Positions 39,801-47,710 of a stretch of DNA of 64,000 nucleotides are shown here, piece after piece. The first letter of the stretch is position 1, and each line of letters starts with the position of its first letter. The DNA lies in assembly GCF_023283765.1 (NCBI RefSeq), contig NZ_JAKILG010000003.1, positions 153,138 to 217,137 of the forward strand, given 5' to 3'. The DNA comes from Shewanella profunda. Lineage in GTDB: Bacteria > Pseudomonadota > Gammaproteobacteria > Enterobacterales > Shewanellaceae. The notes below the pieces were generated by a model, which was given only the letters and a program-made list of their open reading frames with translations, did not search any database and was not told the origin of the DNA. A program made the position numbers and the translations under genes.

Positions 39801-40080
39801 TGCGAATGGTTTCAATATAAGTGGACTCGGTGGCACTATCGCCTAATGCGCGGCGTAGCTGGTTGATAATCTTGTGTAGTGGATTATCACCCGTATCTAT
39901 CCCTTGCCAGCAATGACTGACAATCTCATCACTGCTCACGACTTCGTTTGCCCGTTGACACAGAAATAGCAGCACATCCATGGCCTTAGGCTCAAGTTGT
40001 TTGACTTGTTTGCCGAGGAGCAGACTGTTGGCGCTGGGATTAACTTGCCATTCACCAAAGAAAAATGTGCTGTCACTCAT
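36832..40080 (-). CDS. Membrane-anchored wHTH-STAND NTPase-TPR regulator
   Basis: The 1082-residue protein combines four parts. Residues about 5-100 are an OmpR/CadC-type winged helix (VKQLEPKAMDVLLFLCQ, YIETIRKRGYRTL). About 125-560 is a STAND-class NTPase starting FPGLQAYSANYAEVFFGR, with Walker A GPSGSGKSS (about 165-173) and the Walker B-like RFALFIDRLEVLL. One membrane helix (about 585-605, ITVALLCVLTLISGVM) follows. A long TPR-like helical domain (about 620-1082) lies on the other side. The start at 40080 is chosen over an ATG twelve bases upstream. The last 280 residues are Lys/Asn/Ser-rich and AT-rich in codon use. Ligand and targets are unknown. Confidence 0.82.
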   Translation of the reverse strand: MSDSTFFFGEWQVNPSANSLLLGKQVKQLEPKAMDVLLFLCQRANEVVSSDEIVSHCWQGIDTGDNPLHKIINQLRRALGDSATESTYIETIRKRGYRTLAEVRFPVGHEATASPQTWQGGSPFPGLQAYSANYAEVFFGRSEQITTLLNRISQQIHFGRAFCLILGPSGSGKSSLINAGVLPNLMKANGFNGVGVPSFSSLDFADVAKGQLLTDLASAMLDWEVNDTPVFEGMSADTLAIKLTEDIQDIIAQCKQALKNQPYATPRFALFIDRLEVLLSSPLFSVSERTTFIELLEHLATSNAVLILSACRNDFYPLLVNYPSLMAGKARGAHFDLAPPTRTELLQMIRLPAVAANLSWEVDSETAMPLDEMLCSDAASNPDALPMLQYTLQALYLQRSADDKLLVSVYHALGGIEGAIGKNAEQAISHLSDAEKASLPRILSLLVTLREDEKSITSRTARWSQLQSTAETALVQAMVDSRLFVSHLQNGEPCFSIAHEALLRRWPRATAWISEHNDSLSIKSRLQHLSKRWLSEAKHSAYLLADGKPLKEAQSLSQNPLFDLEESETTFITASTKRANRLRWTRRITVALLCVLTLISGVMSVRSIEAEKLAQQKRLAAEDLLGFMVGDFADKMRGIGRMDLLDGISNKALAYFSDFSHQDDDAHLSFDARFQHGQTLEAMGEVAYSRNKIDEARSALLAAQEKMLPLLNLQPNNLALLKTLGANAFWLGQLKYDVSDWAASRPFYEQYLKYSQTMYALAPEDKDALMELSYAHNTLGSVSMKQQEFDQARQDFEESLRLKLLALAKVPEDSQLIADVADTRSWLASAASSQGDGLSAIRIHIQLQQELEKGSYIREPYILDRLAGSYQILAELYSYQNLKEDALNQARLGLSAISNALEQDPKNDIWKTQKYYFYFIILSLSKNNLNDNNIHTLNKVMSSDTELMSSSKIDEINAAYQLTSAQNLQLQGKFKESITYAKLATSAYEKLSNKFKKNLHYISNLSKSQLIEARALRFTEDKNAAIILCKKSKSLLHPIIKKNKSPKYIVPYAQSLDCLGELSKNDEIKKLLEKSNFTDIKL

Positions 40081-40143
40081 AGGGGGTTCCATTTATTGAG
40101 TATTGACCATGGCACTGCAAAAGCTTGCTCTGTGAGTCACTCT

Positions 40144-40179
40144 TATTGTTATAGATATTGTTACAGCTATTGTTACAAA
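40144..40179 (+). repeat. Three 12-bp direct repeats upstream of the STAND regulator
   Basis: TATTGTTATAGA, TATTGTTACAGC and TATTGTTACAAA stand head to tail 64-99 bp before the regulator start. Winged-helix OmpR-type proteins bind short direct repeats spaced about one helical turn, so this is a candidate autoregulatory operator. Confidence 0.55.
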
Positions 40180-40407
40180 GAACCGTGTTTTGTCATTCAA
40201 AGGTCTGACGTCAAGACCTTGACATTATGCCGATGTTAATTGGTATTTAAAAGGAATAACCCTTGATAATCAATGTAAACTTTATCAAGGTAAGGTGTGG
40301 GAAATAGTCTGGAGCTTGTCATTTTTATGTCAACAGTTTGTGCCTTGCTCCGCATGTTAAATAAAATGATGGGCTTTAGGTATGGATTGCAAAATATTAA
40401 CAATAGA

Positions 40408-40432
40408 AAAGTGCCCGCGATTGGGCACCTTG
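40408..40432 (-). terminator. Hairpin after the DUF4785 gene
   Basis: GTGCCC / GGGCAC stem over six bases, with a short pyrimidine tail on the minus strand. Apart from this and the repeats at 40144-40179, the gap 40081-40489 holds nothing I recognise. Confidence 0.5.
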
Positions 40433-40489
40433 CATTAGGTTGAACTTAAGAATGATAATCCTTATTTATCAAAATATTAAGCTAATATG

Positions 40490-41818
40490 TTAGCGCGTTA
40501 AGGTTAGCGCCTTGGCTTGATAGCTTAACCTTGCCATTTGACCTTGATCTTGCAGTTCTAGCTCATTGAGTTCAAAAGGCGGCAGCAAACCCGAGGCTTG
40601 GATAAGCTTAGGATCAAGCGTCAGCTTTAACTTTGCCGCGTCGGGCGTGAGCCAACTGGCGGCTTGGGTACGAAGGATCGCTACTTTCTTACCTTCGGCA
40701 TTGGTGCCCGTTAACGTGCCACTTAAGCCAAAACGTCCTGCCTCGGCCACGGTCAACTCAAAGTTGATTTGGTTTGGTAGCCCTTTATCCCATATTGTGA
40801 GCACTTCGGGTTTGATGCTTGCCGAGTTGACATAGGGTTTAAAGGCGGTTTTGACGGTGCGTAATACTGGACGGCCATCGATTTCGGTTTGAACTGTCAG
40901 TTCGATTTCACTGAAACCCGCATTACTGCTGGCGAGGCTGATACCCGCTGGCATTACGGCTTGCCACGAATCATCTTGTTTTACCATCGCAAGGTTTTGT
41001 ATGTTGCCATCGGCCTGTTTTAGTTTTGCTTGGGGGACAAAGCTATTATCACTTTGAGTTAACGTGAGTTTGAGCGCGACTGTCTGCGCATCAGCGGCAA
41101 TGGCGGTGGGTGCTTTGATACTCAATTGATAGGGCGAGCCTTTTTCCTTCACATTGACTAAGTAACTGGCGCTAGGCGTTAAAGGTTGGCTTACCTGTAA
41201 GCGATACTCACCCGGTGTAGCCTTAGCCGACATTTGCAGTGCGCTGGAGTCATCACTTAACCCTGCGCTAGCAAGAGCCTCGGCATTGACCATTGATTTA
41301 ACTAACGACTCGTTACTATCGATAGTGGTAGCGGCTGCTTTTCCTTGAGCCGCTTTTACCTCAGGTGCAATGCGCTGAATTTGTACACGTTCTGGGGCTA
41401 TGGCTTCGGCATGCATCAGCGCACCTGAGCTAATATCGCCCCGAGGCGCAATTCGCACTAAGCTGGCAGCTTGGCTCATCGTGAGTGTTACGCCTGCATT
41501 GAGTTCGGCACCCGTCACATTGATCCAATATTCATCACTTTGGCTTGCTTGTTCAAGCAAAGGTTGGCTCGCTTGATACTCACCATAAAGCGGCGTGATA
41601 AAACTGACGTACTCAGTGTTAGTGTTGATAGCTGGAAGGGTTGGGCTAGCGATATTGGTATCAATGATATCGGTGTCGCTCGGTGCGGCTAACGTTAATC
41701 CTTTAGCATACATCGGGCTGGCATTGCTTTCGGGTTCGGGCGTTGTGGCATCATCCTGGCAGGCGGCGAGTAGTCCGCTTAGCACCAAGATACTGGCAAT
41801 TTTGCTGAGTGTGTGCAT
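40490..41818 (-). CDS. DUF4785-like lipoprotein
   Basis: The 442-residue protein has a lipoprotein signal (MHTLSKIASILVLSGLLAAC) and a long beta-rich mature part of the DUF4785 type, with IAPRGDISSGALMHAEAI and several Ig-like segments (GEYRLQVSQPLTPSASYLVNV). Function is unknown. The start at 41818 has AAGGAG seven bases upstream. It follows the lipase gene by 11 bp on the same strand, so the two are cotranscribed, which suggests a shared task at the envelope, such as holding or helping the secreted lipase. Confidence 0.72.
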   Translation of the reverse strand: MHTLSKIASILVLSGLLAACQDDATTPEPESNASPMYAKGLTLAAPSDTDIIDTNIASPTLPAINTNTEYVSFITPLYGEYQASQPLLEQASQSDEYWINVTGAELNAGVTLTMSQAASLVRIAPRGDISSGALMHAEAIAPERVQIQRIAPEVKAAQGKAAATTIDSNESLVKSMVNAEALASAGLSDDSSALQMSAKATPGEYRLQVSQPLTPSASYLVNVKEKGSPYQLSIKAPTAIAADAQTVALKLTLTQSDNSFVPQAKLKQADGNIQNLAMVKQDDSWQAVMPAGISLASSNAGFSEIELTVQTEIDGRPVLRTVKTAFKPYVNSASIKPEVLTIWDKGLPNQINFELTVAEAGRFGLSGTLTGTNAEGKKVAILRTQAASWLTPDAAKLKLTLDPKLIQASGLLPPFELNELELQDQGQMARLSYQAKALTLTR

Positions 41819-41829
41819 CTTAGTGCTCC

Positions 41830-42687
41830 TTAGATATGGTTGCGGATCAGCGTGTCTAAGTTGAAGCACGCACGGCGGCTCTGCTGATGGCTTAACGGTT
41901 CTTGACCACGGGTTTTTTGTTTATCGGTAAACCACACTGTGCCTGCCGCTTTTTGCGAACTGCAATTTAAGAAACCGTCGGAGCAGCTATCGAGCCAGTT
42001 TTGGGTGGTTTCCAGCGCGACTTGGTTTTGATAACCCCCGCAGTAACTGTCGCTGTCCCAAATCGCTGAGTCTACGTCTGAGCCCACCACCACTTCAAAG
42101 GGTTTGCTAAGGGAAGGGCGACCCGCAGTGCCATAGAGCCAAGTGTTGTTGTAGTTCGCCATCCAGCTCACTTGTTGCTGTTTTACTGCATTGCTGCCGT
42201 AACCGAGTAACCAACCTAAGCTGGTTTCGAACACATTACCTTGGTTAACGGCATCGGCTAGTGGTGTTCCGCCGCTGGAAGGTGCAAGGGCGATAACCTT
42301 TGAGGTGGCATTGATCACCGCTGGATAACGGCTATCCCACGTTGGATTAGATAAAATCCAGCGCACTACGTTGCCGCCATTGGAGTGGGTGATAAGTATT
42401 AAATCGTCGATATTTTTGGTTTGGATAAAGCTGTTGAGTTGAGTCGCTAGACAGCCTGCGGCGCTTTCTTCCCACATATATTGGTCAAAGTCGCAGTTGA
42501 TCACAGTGTAATTGTTTGGCACTGGGATACCTTGGCGCACCGAATTAACAAATTCTGGCGTCCAGTAATCGGCTAGGGCATTGGTCTGGTGACCCGTGCC
42601 GTGGATAAAGGCGACGCCAGTGGCGGCTAGAGTTGCTGGGCTGACGGCTAACAGACCCAAGAGCATGAGGGCTTTTCCGATCTTCAT
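41830..42687 (-). CDS. Secreted alpha/beta-hydrolase (lipase-like)
   Basis: The 285-residue precursor has a signal peptide (KALMLLGLLAVSPATLAA) and a mature domain with the oxyanion region VAFIHGTGHQT and the nucleophile serine in LILITHSNGGNVVRWIL. The acid residue is probably in the VVVGSDVDSAIW segment, and several cysteines could form disulfides. Close in type to triacylglycerol lipases/esterases. The second in-frame ATG at 42687, eight bases after GAGA, is chosen. It heads a two-gene unit with the DUF4785 lipoprotein. Confidence 0.8.
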   Translation of the reverse strand: MKIGKALMLLGLLAVSPATLAATGVAFIHGTGHQTNALADYWTPEFVNSVRQGIPVPNNYTVINCDFDQYMWEESAAGCLATQLNSFIQTKNIDDLILITHSNGGNVVRWILSNPTWDSRYPAVINATSKVIALAPSSGGTPLADAVNQGNVFETSLGWLLGYGSNAVKQQQVSWMANYNNTWLYGTAGRPSLSKPFEVVVGSDVDSAIWDSDSYCGGYQNQVALETTQNWLDSCSDGFLNCSSQKAAGTVWFTDKQKTRGQEPLSHQQSRRACFNLDTLIRNHI

Positions 42688-43172
42688 GGGCATATCTCGT
42701 GTTGTTGGTCTTGTTGACTTGGTGAGAGTGACTGCGTATCTCGTTTAAGGTTATTAACCTAGTAGCAACATTTAGCGCTGGCAAGTAAATAATCACCATA
42801 TAATTGAACAGGATGGGAGTTGTTATAGGTATTCTTGTTTTAATGCCAGTAGAAAGAGTGATAACGCCATGATAAGCAATAGCTAATAAACCGTATTAAG
42901 TCTTGCCCTGTTTTAAATAACTACTCGCATATGGAAAAGAATTTTCTATGACATGGGTATTCTAAATTAATAGGTTTATCGTTCTGTAACTGCAGGTTTT
43001 TGTGACAAATCCTTTGCATCCTCCTTTTTACACTGGGATCTTGATATCCCGCTAGTGCATTTAAGGACTAAACCGATTAGGCTCTTAGGAATAACCAAAG
43101 TGGCTAAGACGAGTGTTAGTTCGCGCAGTCAAAACAAGGCCATGTTTATGGGTACGACAATGGAGAATTCGC
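42688..43172. other. 485-bp gap upstream of the lipase gene
   Basis: No convincing gene or repeat. A short palindrome GGTTATTAACC lies near 42748. Promoters for the divergent neighbours are expected here but could not be placed. Confidence 0.4.
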
Positions 43173-43541
43173 TTGGCTATAGAACACAATGAGATGGTGA
43201 GCACTTTAAATGGATTGCAATGCCGCACTAATTTCACCATTAAAAATATTACCGAATATATGCTGCCTGAGACGAAAGAGGCTTTCTATTTACACCTCGA
43301 CGGCAAATCGCCGAATCTGATTATTCGCCCCGCATTTGAGGTGTTTTCGGGTGAACTCGCTACTATTGCTGGGGTTCATGCCAAATACGATTACTTTCAT
43401 AATGGGGAGATGACGCGTTTTCCTAAGCGTTTGCATAGGAGCCTGACCGAAACCCACTACGGTCTTGCCTTTAACTTTGATACGGTTGAAGCGGTGCAAC
43501 AATTCATTGCTCGCTTAAGTGCCATTGTAAAAGGGGCTTAG
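43173..43541 (+). CDS. Small hypothetical protein
   Basis: The protein of about 122 residues (NGLQCRTNFTIKNITEYMLPE, FYLHLDGKSPNLIIRPAFEVF, THYGLAFNFDTVEAVQQFIARL) is soluble and of mixed alpha/beta character. I do not recognise a family. The start is proposed as TTG at 43173 because GGAG lies seven bases upstream; the ATG at 43194 has no ribosome site. It sits alone before a divergence-like palindrome and the tetR gene. Confidence 0.6.
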   Translation: MAIEHNEMVSTLNGLQCRTNFTIKNITEYMLPETKEAFYLHLDGKSPNLIIRPAFEVFSGELATIAGVHAKYDYFHNGEMTRFPKRLHRSLTETHYGLAFNFDTVEAVQQFIARLSAIVKGA

Positions 43542-43587
43542 GCTTCTATATTAAAGAATCGCAGGTTTTTGCCTTGATACTTCAGCA

Positions 43588-43627
43588 TTAAATTCCTCAA
43601 TATCAATGAAAATGAGGAATTTAACTG
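43588..43627. terminator. Long inverted repeat after the hypothetical gene
   Basis: AAATTCCTCA and TGAGGAATTT, with flanking CAGCA/TGCTG pairs, form a long stem over an 11-base loop. It can act as a terminator for the preceding gene or as a protein site upstream of tetR. Confidence 0.5.
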
Positions 43628-43654
43628 CTGCCTTTTCACGCGGCTTTTCAGTAT

Positions 43655-43672
43655 ATTCATCAGTAGATGAAT
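43655..43672 (+). promoter_or_regulatory. Candidate TetR-family operator
   Basis: ATTCATCAGTAGATGAAT is a perfect 7+7 palindrome with a four-base centre, 17 bp before the tetR start and just ahead of its ribosome site. Position and form fit autorepression. Confidence 0.55.
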
Positions 43673-43688
43673 TTTGCTGGAGCTTGCC

Positions 43689-44387
43689 ATGTCGCTCACC
43701 CCCGGTCGCCCTAAGGGGCTAGTCCCCTTTACTGTCCAACCCGCATCACCGCCGTTCATTCCCGGTCGGCCGAAGGGGAACTCAGACGCTCGCCAACGCT
43801 TAATTATCGCGGCCTTAAGTCTCTTTAGTCACCGCAGTTATCCAACGGTTTCTACCCGTGAGATTGCTCGTGAAGCTGAGGTCGATGCTGCGCTTATTCG
43901 TTATTATTTTGGCTCAAAAGCCGGATTGTTCGAACAGATGGTGCGGGAAACCCTTGCGCCAGTATTAGCGCGTTTACGTGAATTATCTGCAGCCCAAGCC
44001 CCTAATAATATGGGGGAACTGATGCAGACATACTATCGCGTTATGGCGCCTAATCCCGGGCTGCCACGGTTAATTATGCGGGTGTTGCAGGAGGGCGATG
44101 GCACTGAGCCCTACCACATTATGTTGTCCGTGTTCGATCAAATTTTATCCCTTTCTCGGCAATGGCTCGAAACCACATTAGTGGATGCGGGGCTATTGAG
44201 GGAGGGCATAGATCCTGATTTAGCGCGCCTAAGTTTTGTGAGTCTTATGGTTTTTCCGCTCATTGCGCCACCGGTGTTGATGCGACAGCTTGGTTTTAGT
44301 GCCGATGCCGAGGGTTTACAACGGTTAGCACTGCACAATATGCAGGTTTTTACTCAGGGTTTACTGTGTGAACCGAGGAATGTGTGA
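43689..44387 (+). CDS. TetR-family repressor of the ABC exporter operon
   Basis: The 232-residue protein has a TetR DNA-binding domain (ARQRLIIAALSLFSHRSYPTVSTREIAREAEVDAALIRYYFGSKAGLF) and a variable ligand-binding C-terminus. Its first 35 residues contain two PGRPKG motifs resembling AT-hooks; the second precedes the usual TetR start. GGAG lies six bases before the ATG at 43689. The stop overlaps the next start (TGATG). It heads a four-gene unit with a membrane-fusion lipoprotein and ABC exporter. Confidence 0.9.
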   Translation: MSLTPGRPKGLVPFTVQPASPPFIPGRPKGNSDARQRLIIAALSLFSHRSYPTVSTREIAREAEVDAALIRYYFGSKAGLFEQMVRETLAPVLARLRELSAAQAPNNMGELMQTYYRVMAPNPGLPRLIMRVLQEGDGTEPYHIMLSVFDQILSLSRQWLETTLVDAGLLREGIDPDLARLSFVSLMVFPLIAPPVLMRQLGFSADAEGLQRLALHNMQVFTQGLLCEPRNV

Positions 44388-45382
44388 TGAGTGCCAATCT
44401 TAGCTTTATTATGCGTGTGGGAATGAGTTGTTTACTCTTGCTATTGGTGGCTTGTACTGAAGAATCCCCAAGGGTGCTGGGCACAGTTGAGCGGGACAGG
44501 CTAACGCTCACCGCTCCCGTCGGTGAGTTGATTACTCAAATAAGTGTGGTTGAAGGTCAAAGGGTTAAAGCTGGTGAAGTGTTAATTCAGCTCGATGTAA
44601 CCTCAGCTAATGCGCGCCTAGCCCTGCGCCAAGCTGAGCTTGATCAGGCAAAAGCTAAGCTTTCCGAGGCTGTCACTGGTGCGCGTTTAGAGGATATTGA
44701 TAGGGCTAAAGCCGTACTCGATGGGGCGAATGCCAGTGTGCAAGAGGCTCAGCGAGCCTTTGAGCGAACAAATCGTTTATTTGCCACAAAAGTGCTTAGC
44801 CAAGCGGATTTAGATACGGCCCGAGCGGCGCGGGATACCAGTCTAGCGAAACAGGCTGAGGCGCAGCAGAGTCTACGTTTGTTAGAAAATGGCACTCGTA
44901 GTGAGCAACTCGCGCAGGCCAAAGCAGCGGTTGCAGCGGCCAGTGCCAGTGTCGCAGTTGAGCAAAAAGCTTTAGCAGACTTGAGTTTAGTGGCGGCGCG
45001 TGATGCCATTGTCGATACTTTGCCTTGGCGCGAGGGCGACCGTATCGCCGCAGGCACTCAGTTGATTGGTTTACTGGCGAGGGATAATCCCTATGTGCGG
45101 GTATATTTGCCTTCGACTTGGTTAGACAGAGTGAAGGCGGGCGATAGCGTGAATATCCTGGTGGATGGTCGTGAGGCACCGATTGCGGGTACAGTGCGCA
45201 ATATTCGCAGTCAACCCGCTTATACGCCGTTTTATGCGCTCAATGAACGCGATCGTGCAAGGTTGATGTATCTAACGGATATCACAATTTCCGCCGCGGG
45301 TCAGGATCTGCCCACTGGCATGGCATTAGAAGTCGAACTCGATGTATTGCAAGAAGTGCAGCAAAAAGTGGAAACGCCATGA
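44387..45382 (+). CDS. HlyD/EmrA-type membrane-fusion lipoprotein
   Basis: The 331-residue protein has a lipobox (LLLLLVAC), a biotinyl-lipoyl half-motif (LTAPVGELITQISVVEGQRVKAGEVLIQLD), a long coiled-coil hairpin rich in Ala/Gln/Arg, and a second beta-barrel part. This is the YbhG/HlyD class of periplasmic adaptors, which link an inner-membrane ABC exporter to an outer-membrane channel such as TolC. Its start overlaps the tetR stop, and its stop overlaps the ATPase start by four bases. Confidence 0.9.
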   Translation: MSANLSFIMRVGMSCLLLLLVACTEESPRVLGTVERDRLTLTAPVGELITQISVVEGQRVKAGEVLIQLDVTSANARLALRQAELDQAKAKLSEAVTGARLEDIDRAKAVLDGANASVQEAQRAFERTNRLFATKVLSQADLDTARAARDTSLAKQAEAQQSLRLLENGTRSEQLAQAKAAVAAASASVAVEQKALADLSLVAARDAIVDTLPWREGDRIAAGTQLIGLLARDNPYVRVYLPSTWLDRVKAGDSVNILVDGREAPIAGTVRNIRSQPAYTPFYALNERDRARLMYLTDITISAAGQDLPTGMALEVELDVLQEVQQKVETP

Positions 45383-46332
45383 GCCAAACCGATTTTGCTA
45401 TCCAGACCCAAGGCATGACCCGCGCCTTTGGTGGTATTAATGCGGTAGAAAACCTTGATTTAGCCATTCCCAAGGGGACGATTTACGGATTTCTCGGCCC
45501 CAATGGCTGTGGAAAATCCACCTCGATCCGCATGTTGACTGGGCTACTGAGCCCAACGTCCGGGAATATTCGTGTCTTGGGGGAAATCTTACCCGGCGCC
45601 GAGGAAAAATTACGTCGCCGCATTGGCTATATGACGCAGAAATTCTCCCTATACGATAATCTTTCAGTGCGGGAAAACCTTGAGTTTGTCGCGCAAATTT
45701 ATGGACTTACCCGTCGTCAGTCCCAGCAGCGCTTAGCGGAGTTATTGACGCTTTACGATTTAGTCGGCCGCGAGAAACAAATGGCGGGCTCCATGAGTGG
45801 CGGTCAGAGGCAGAGATTAGCCCTAGCGGCCGCGACTTTACATCACCCAGAATTACTGTTCCTCGATGAACCCACCTCGGCTGTTGATCCTGAAAATCGC
45901 CGCGAGTTTTGGGAGCGGTTGTTCGATCTCTGCGCCCAAGGCACCACGATACTGGTGTCGACTCACTATATGGATGAGGCCGAGCGTTGCCACGGTTTAG
46001 CGATTTTGGAGCGGGGGATAAAGCGCGCCGATGGTTCACCGCAGCAACTGATGGCGGCCATGGGCGCACGGGTAATCGAAGTTTCGGGTGATGATTTACG
46101 CACATTAAAACAATCGCTTATTAGTGAGTCTGCCGTGTTGTCGGCGGCGCAAATTGGTAGTCGTTTACGGGTATTAGTGCGAAGCGATATAGCCGATCCG
46201 TTAGCTTGGCTTAAACCAAGAATCGCAAATAGAGCGATGGAAGAAGTGCGTGCCAGCTTAGAGGATGTGTTTGTGACTTGCACGGGTGAACGCTTGGCCG
46301 CTCACGCCAAGGAGGCTAGCCATGTGGCGTAG
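45379..46332 (+). CDS. ABC exporter ATP-binding subunit (YbhF-like)
   Basis: The 317-residue ATPase has Walker A GPNGCGKST, the signature MSGGQRQRLALAAA and Walker B LLFLDEPTSAVDPE, and a C-terminal domain with FVTCTGERL typical of drug-resistance ABC ATPases. It carries one nucleotide-binding domain, where E. coli YbhF has two. It overlaps hlyD by four bases and the permease by eleven. Confidence 0.92.
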   Translation: MSQTDFAIQTQGMTRAFGGINAVENLDLAIPKGTIYGFLGPNGCGKSTSIRMLTGLLSPTSGNIRVLGEILPGAEEKLRRRIGYMTQKFSLYDNLSVRENLEFVAQIYGLTRRQSQQRLAELLTLYDLVGREKQMAGSMSGGQRQRLALAAATLHHPELLFLDEPTSAVDPENRREFWERLFDLCAQGTTILVSTHYMDEAERCHGLAILERGIKRADGSPQQLMAAMGARVIEVSGDDLRTLKQSLISESAVLSAAQIGSRLRVLVRSDIADPLAWLKPRIANRAMEEVRASLEDVFVTCTGERLAAHAKEASHVA

Positions 46333-47446
46333 AATTTTTGCAATTGTGGTTAAAGAGCTGCGGCAATTGTCTCGGGATCGCATGACCTTTGGCATGATAG
46401 TGATGATCCCCTTGGTGCAACTGATGCTGTTTGGTTATGCCATCAATACCGATGCGCGCCACTTGCCTGCGGGGCTGGTGAATTTAAGTGATTCGGCCTA
46501 CAGCCGCACACTGATACAGGCGGTTGAAGCAACGCAAGTGGTGGATTTTAAGCAGCGTTATCTAAGCGCGGCCGAGGCCGAGGCGGCGATCACTCGCGGT
46601 GACGTTAAAGCTGTACTGTATTTACCCGCCGATTTCGATGCGCGTTTAGTGCGCCATCCTAGCTTTGCTGGCCAGCAATACTATTTAACCCAACCCGTCG
46701 GTCAATGGCTGGTGGATGGCTCGGATACCGTAGTCGCCTCAACCATTCGCAGCTTAAGGCAAATGCCGCTGGATGAAATCGCAGGTATGGCGCTAAAAAC
46801 CGCTACGCCGAGTTTTGAAGTGGTGCAATATTTCAACCCTGAACAGCGCTCTGTGGTCAACATAGTGCCCGGTTTACTCGGGGTGATTTTGACTATGACC
46901 ATGGTGATGTTCACCTCCGCCGCCATAGTGCGCGAGCGTGAGCAGGGCAATATGGAGTTTTTGATCACTACACCGGTTAGGCCACTGGAGTTGATGCTCG
47001 GTAAAATCGTGCCCTATGTGTTGGTGGGTTTTGTGCAAGTGACGATTATTTTGAGTGCTGGGCATCTGCTATTTGACGTACCTATTCGCGGTGGGCTCGA
47101 TTCAATTGCCCTTGCCGCCATGTTGTTTATTTGTGCCAGTTTGACCTTAGGTTTAGTGATCTCAACGATGGCGAAAACCCAACTGCAGTCGATGCAGATG
47201 ACGGTATTTGTGTTGTTACCTTCTATTTTGCTATCTGGCTTTATGTTTCCCTACGAGGCCATGCCCGTTGCGGCGCAGTGGATTGCCGAAGCCTTACCCG
47301 CAACGCACTTTATGCGTATGTCTCGGGCGATAGTGCTGCGGGATGCGCAAGTGATGGATCTGCAATTCGATGCCCTGTGGATGATAGGTTTTACCTGTAT
47401 TGGGTTGCTTATTGCGAGTTTGCGATTCTCGAAACGTTTGGACTAG
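46322..47446 (+). CDS. ABC-2 type permease (YbhS/YbhR-like)
   Basis: The 374-residue protein has one N-terminal membrane helix, a periplasmic domain of about 140 residues (ARHLPAGLVNLSDSAYSRTL), and a C-terminal block of five helices with the ABC-2 motif REREQGNMEFLITTPVRPLELMLGK. It starts at 46322 with GGAGG six bases upstream, inside the ATPase gene. Only one permease gene is present, so the exporter probably works as a homodimer, unlike the YbhS/YbhR pair. Confidence 0.9.
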   Translation: MWRRIFAIVVKELRQLSRDRMTFGMIVMIPLVQLMLFGYAINTDARHLPAGLVNLSDSAYSRTLIQAVEATQVVDFKQRYLSAAEAEAAITRGDVKAVLYLPADFDARLVRHPSFAGQQYYLTQPVGQWLVDGSDTVVASTIRSLRQMPLDEIAGMALKTATPSFEVVQYFNPEQRSVVNIVPGLLGVILTMTMVMFTSAAIVREREQGNMEFLITTPVRPLELMLGKIVPYVLVGFVQVTIILSAGHLLFDVPIRGGLDSIALAAMLFICASLTLGLVISTMAKTQLQSMQMTVFVLLPSILLSGFMFPYEAMPVAAQWIAEALPATHFMRMSRAIVLRDAQVMDLQFDALWMIGFTCIGLLIASLRFSKRLD

Positions 47447-47710
47447 ATCGTGCAATTGTTAGAGTTTTGATATAGCGCAAATTATCGATAAACAGTCCTG
47501 TTAAGCCCTTGAAAGAGATGTTACTTAATTAAGATTTACCTTACACTGCGACGCAATATGTGTTCCTCATTTATTTAACACCGCCGCAGTTAGTCTTCTC
47601 GATAAACAGGCTTTTCGCGTTTTAACTGGATTTATGCGCGTCTAGGTTTGATATCGGGTGGGTGAGCTAGGATTGGGAACCGCCATTATGCTTAGCGAAG
47701 GAAATTCATT

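Noticed and set aside
40144..40179. CRISPR or microsatellite reading of the 12-bp triplet
   Set aside because: No spacers, units too short for CRISPR, and the position before a DNA-binding regulator fits an operator better.
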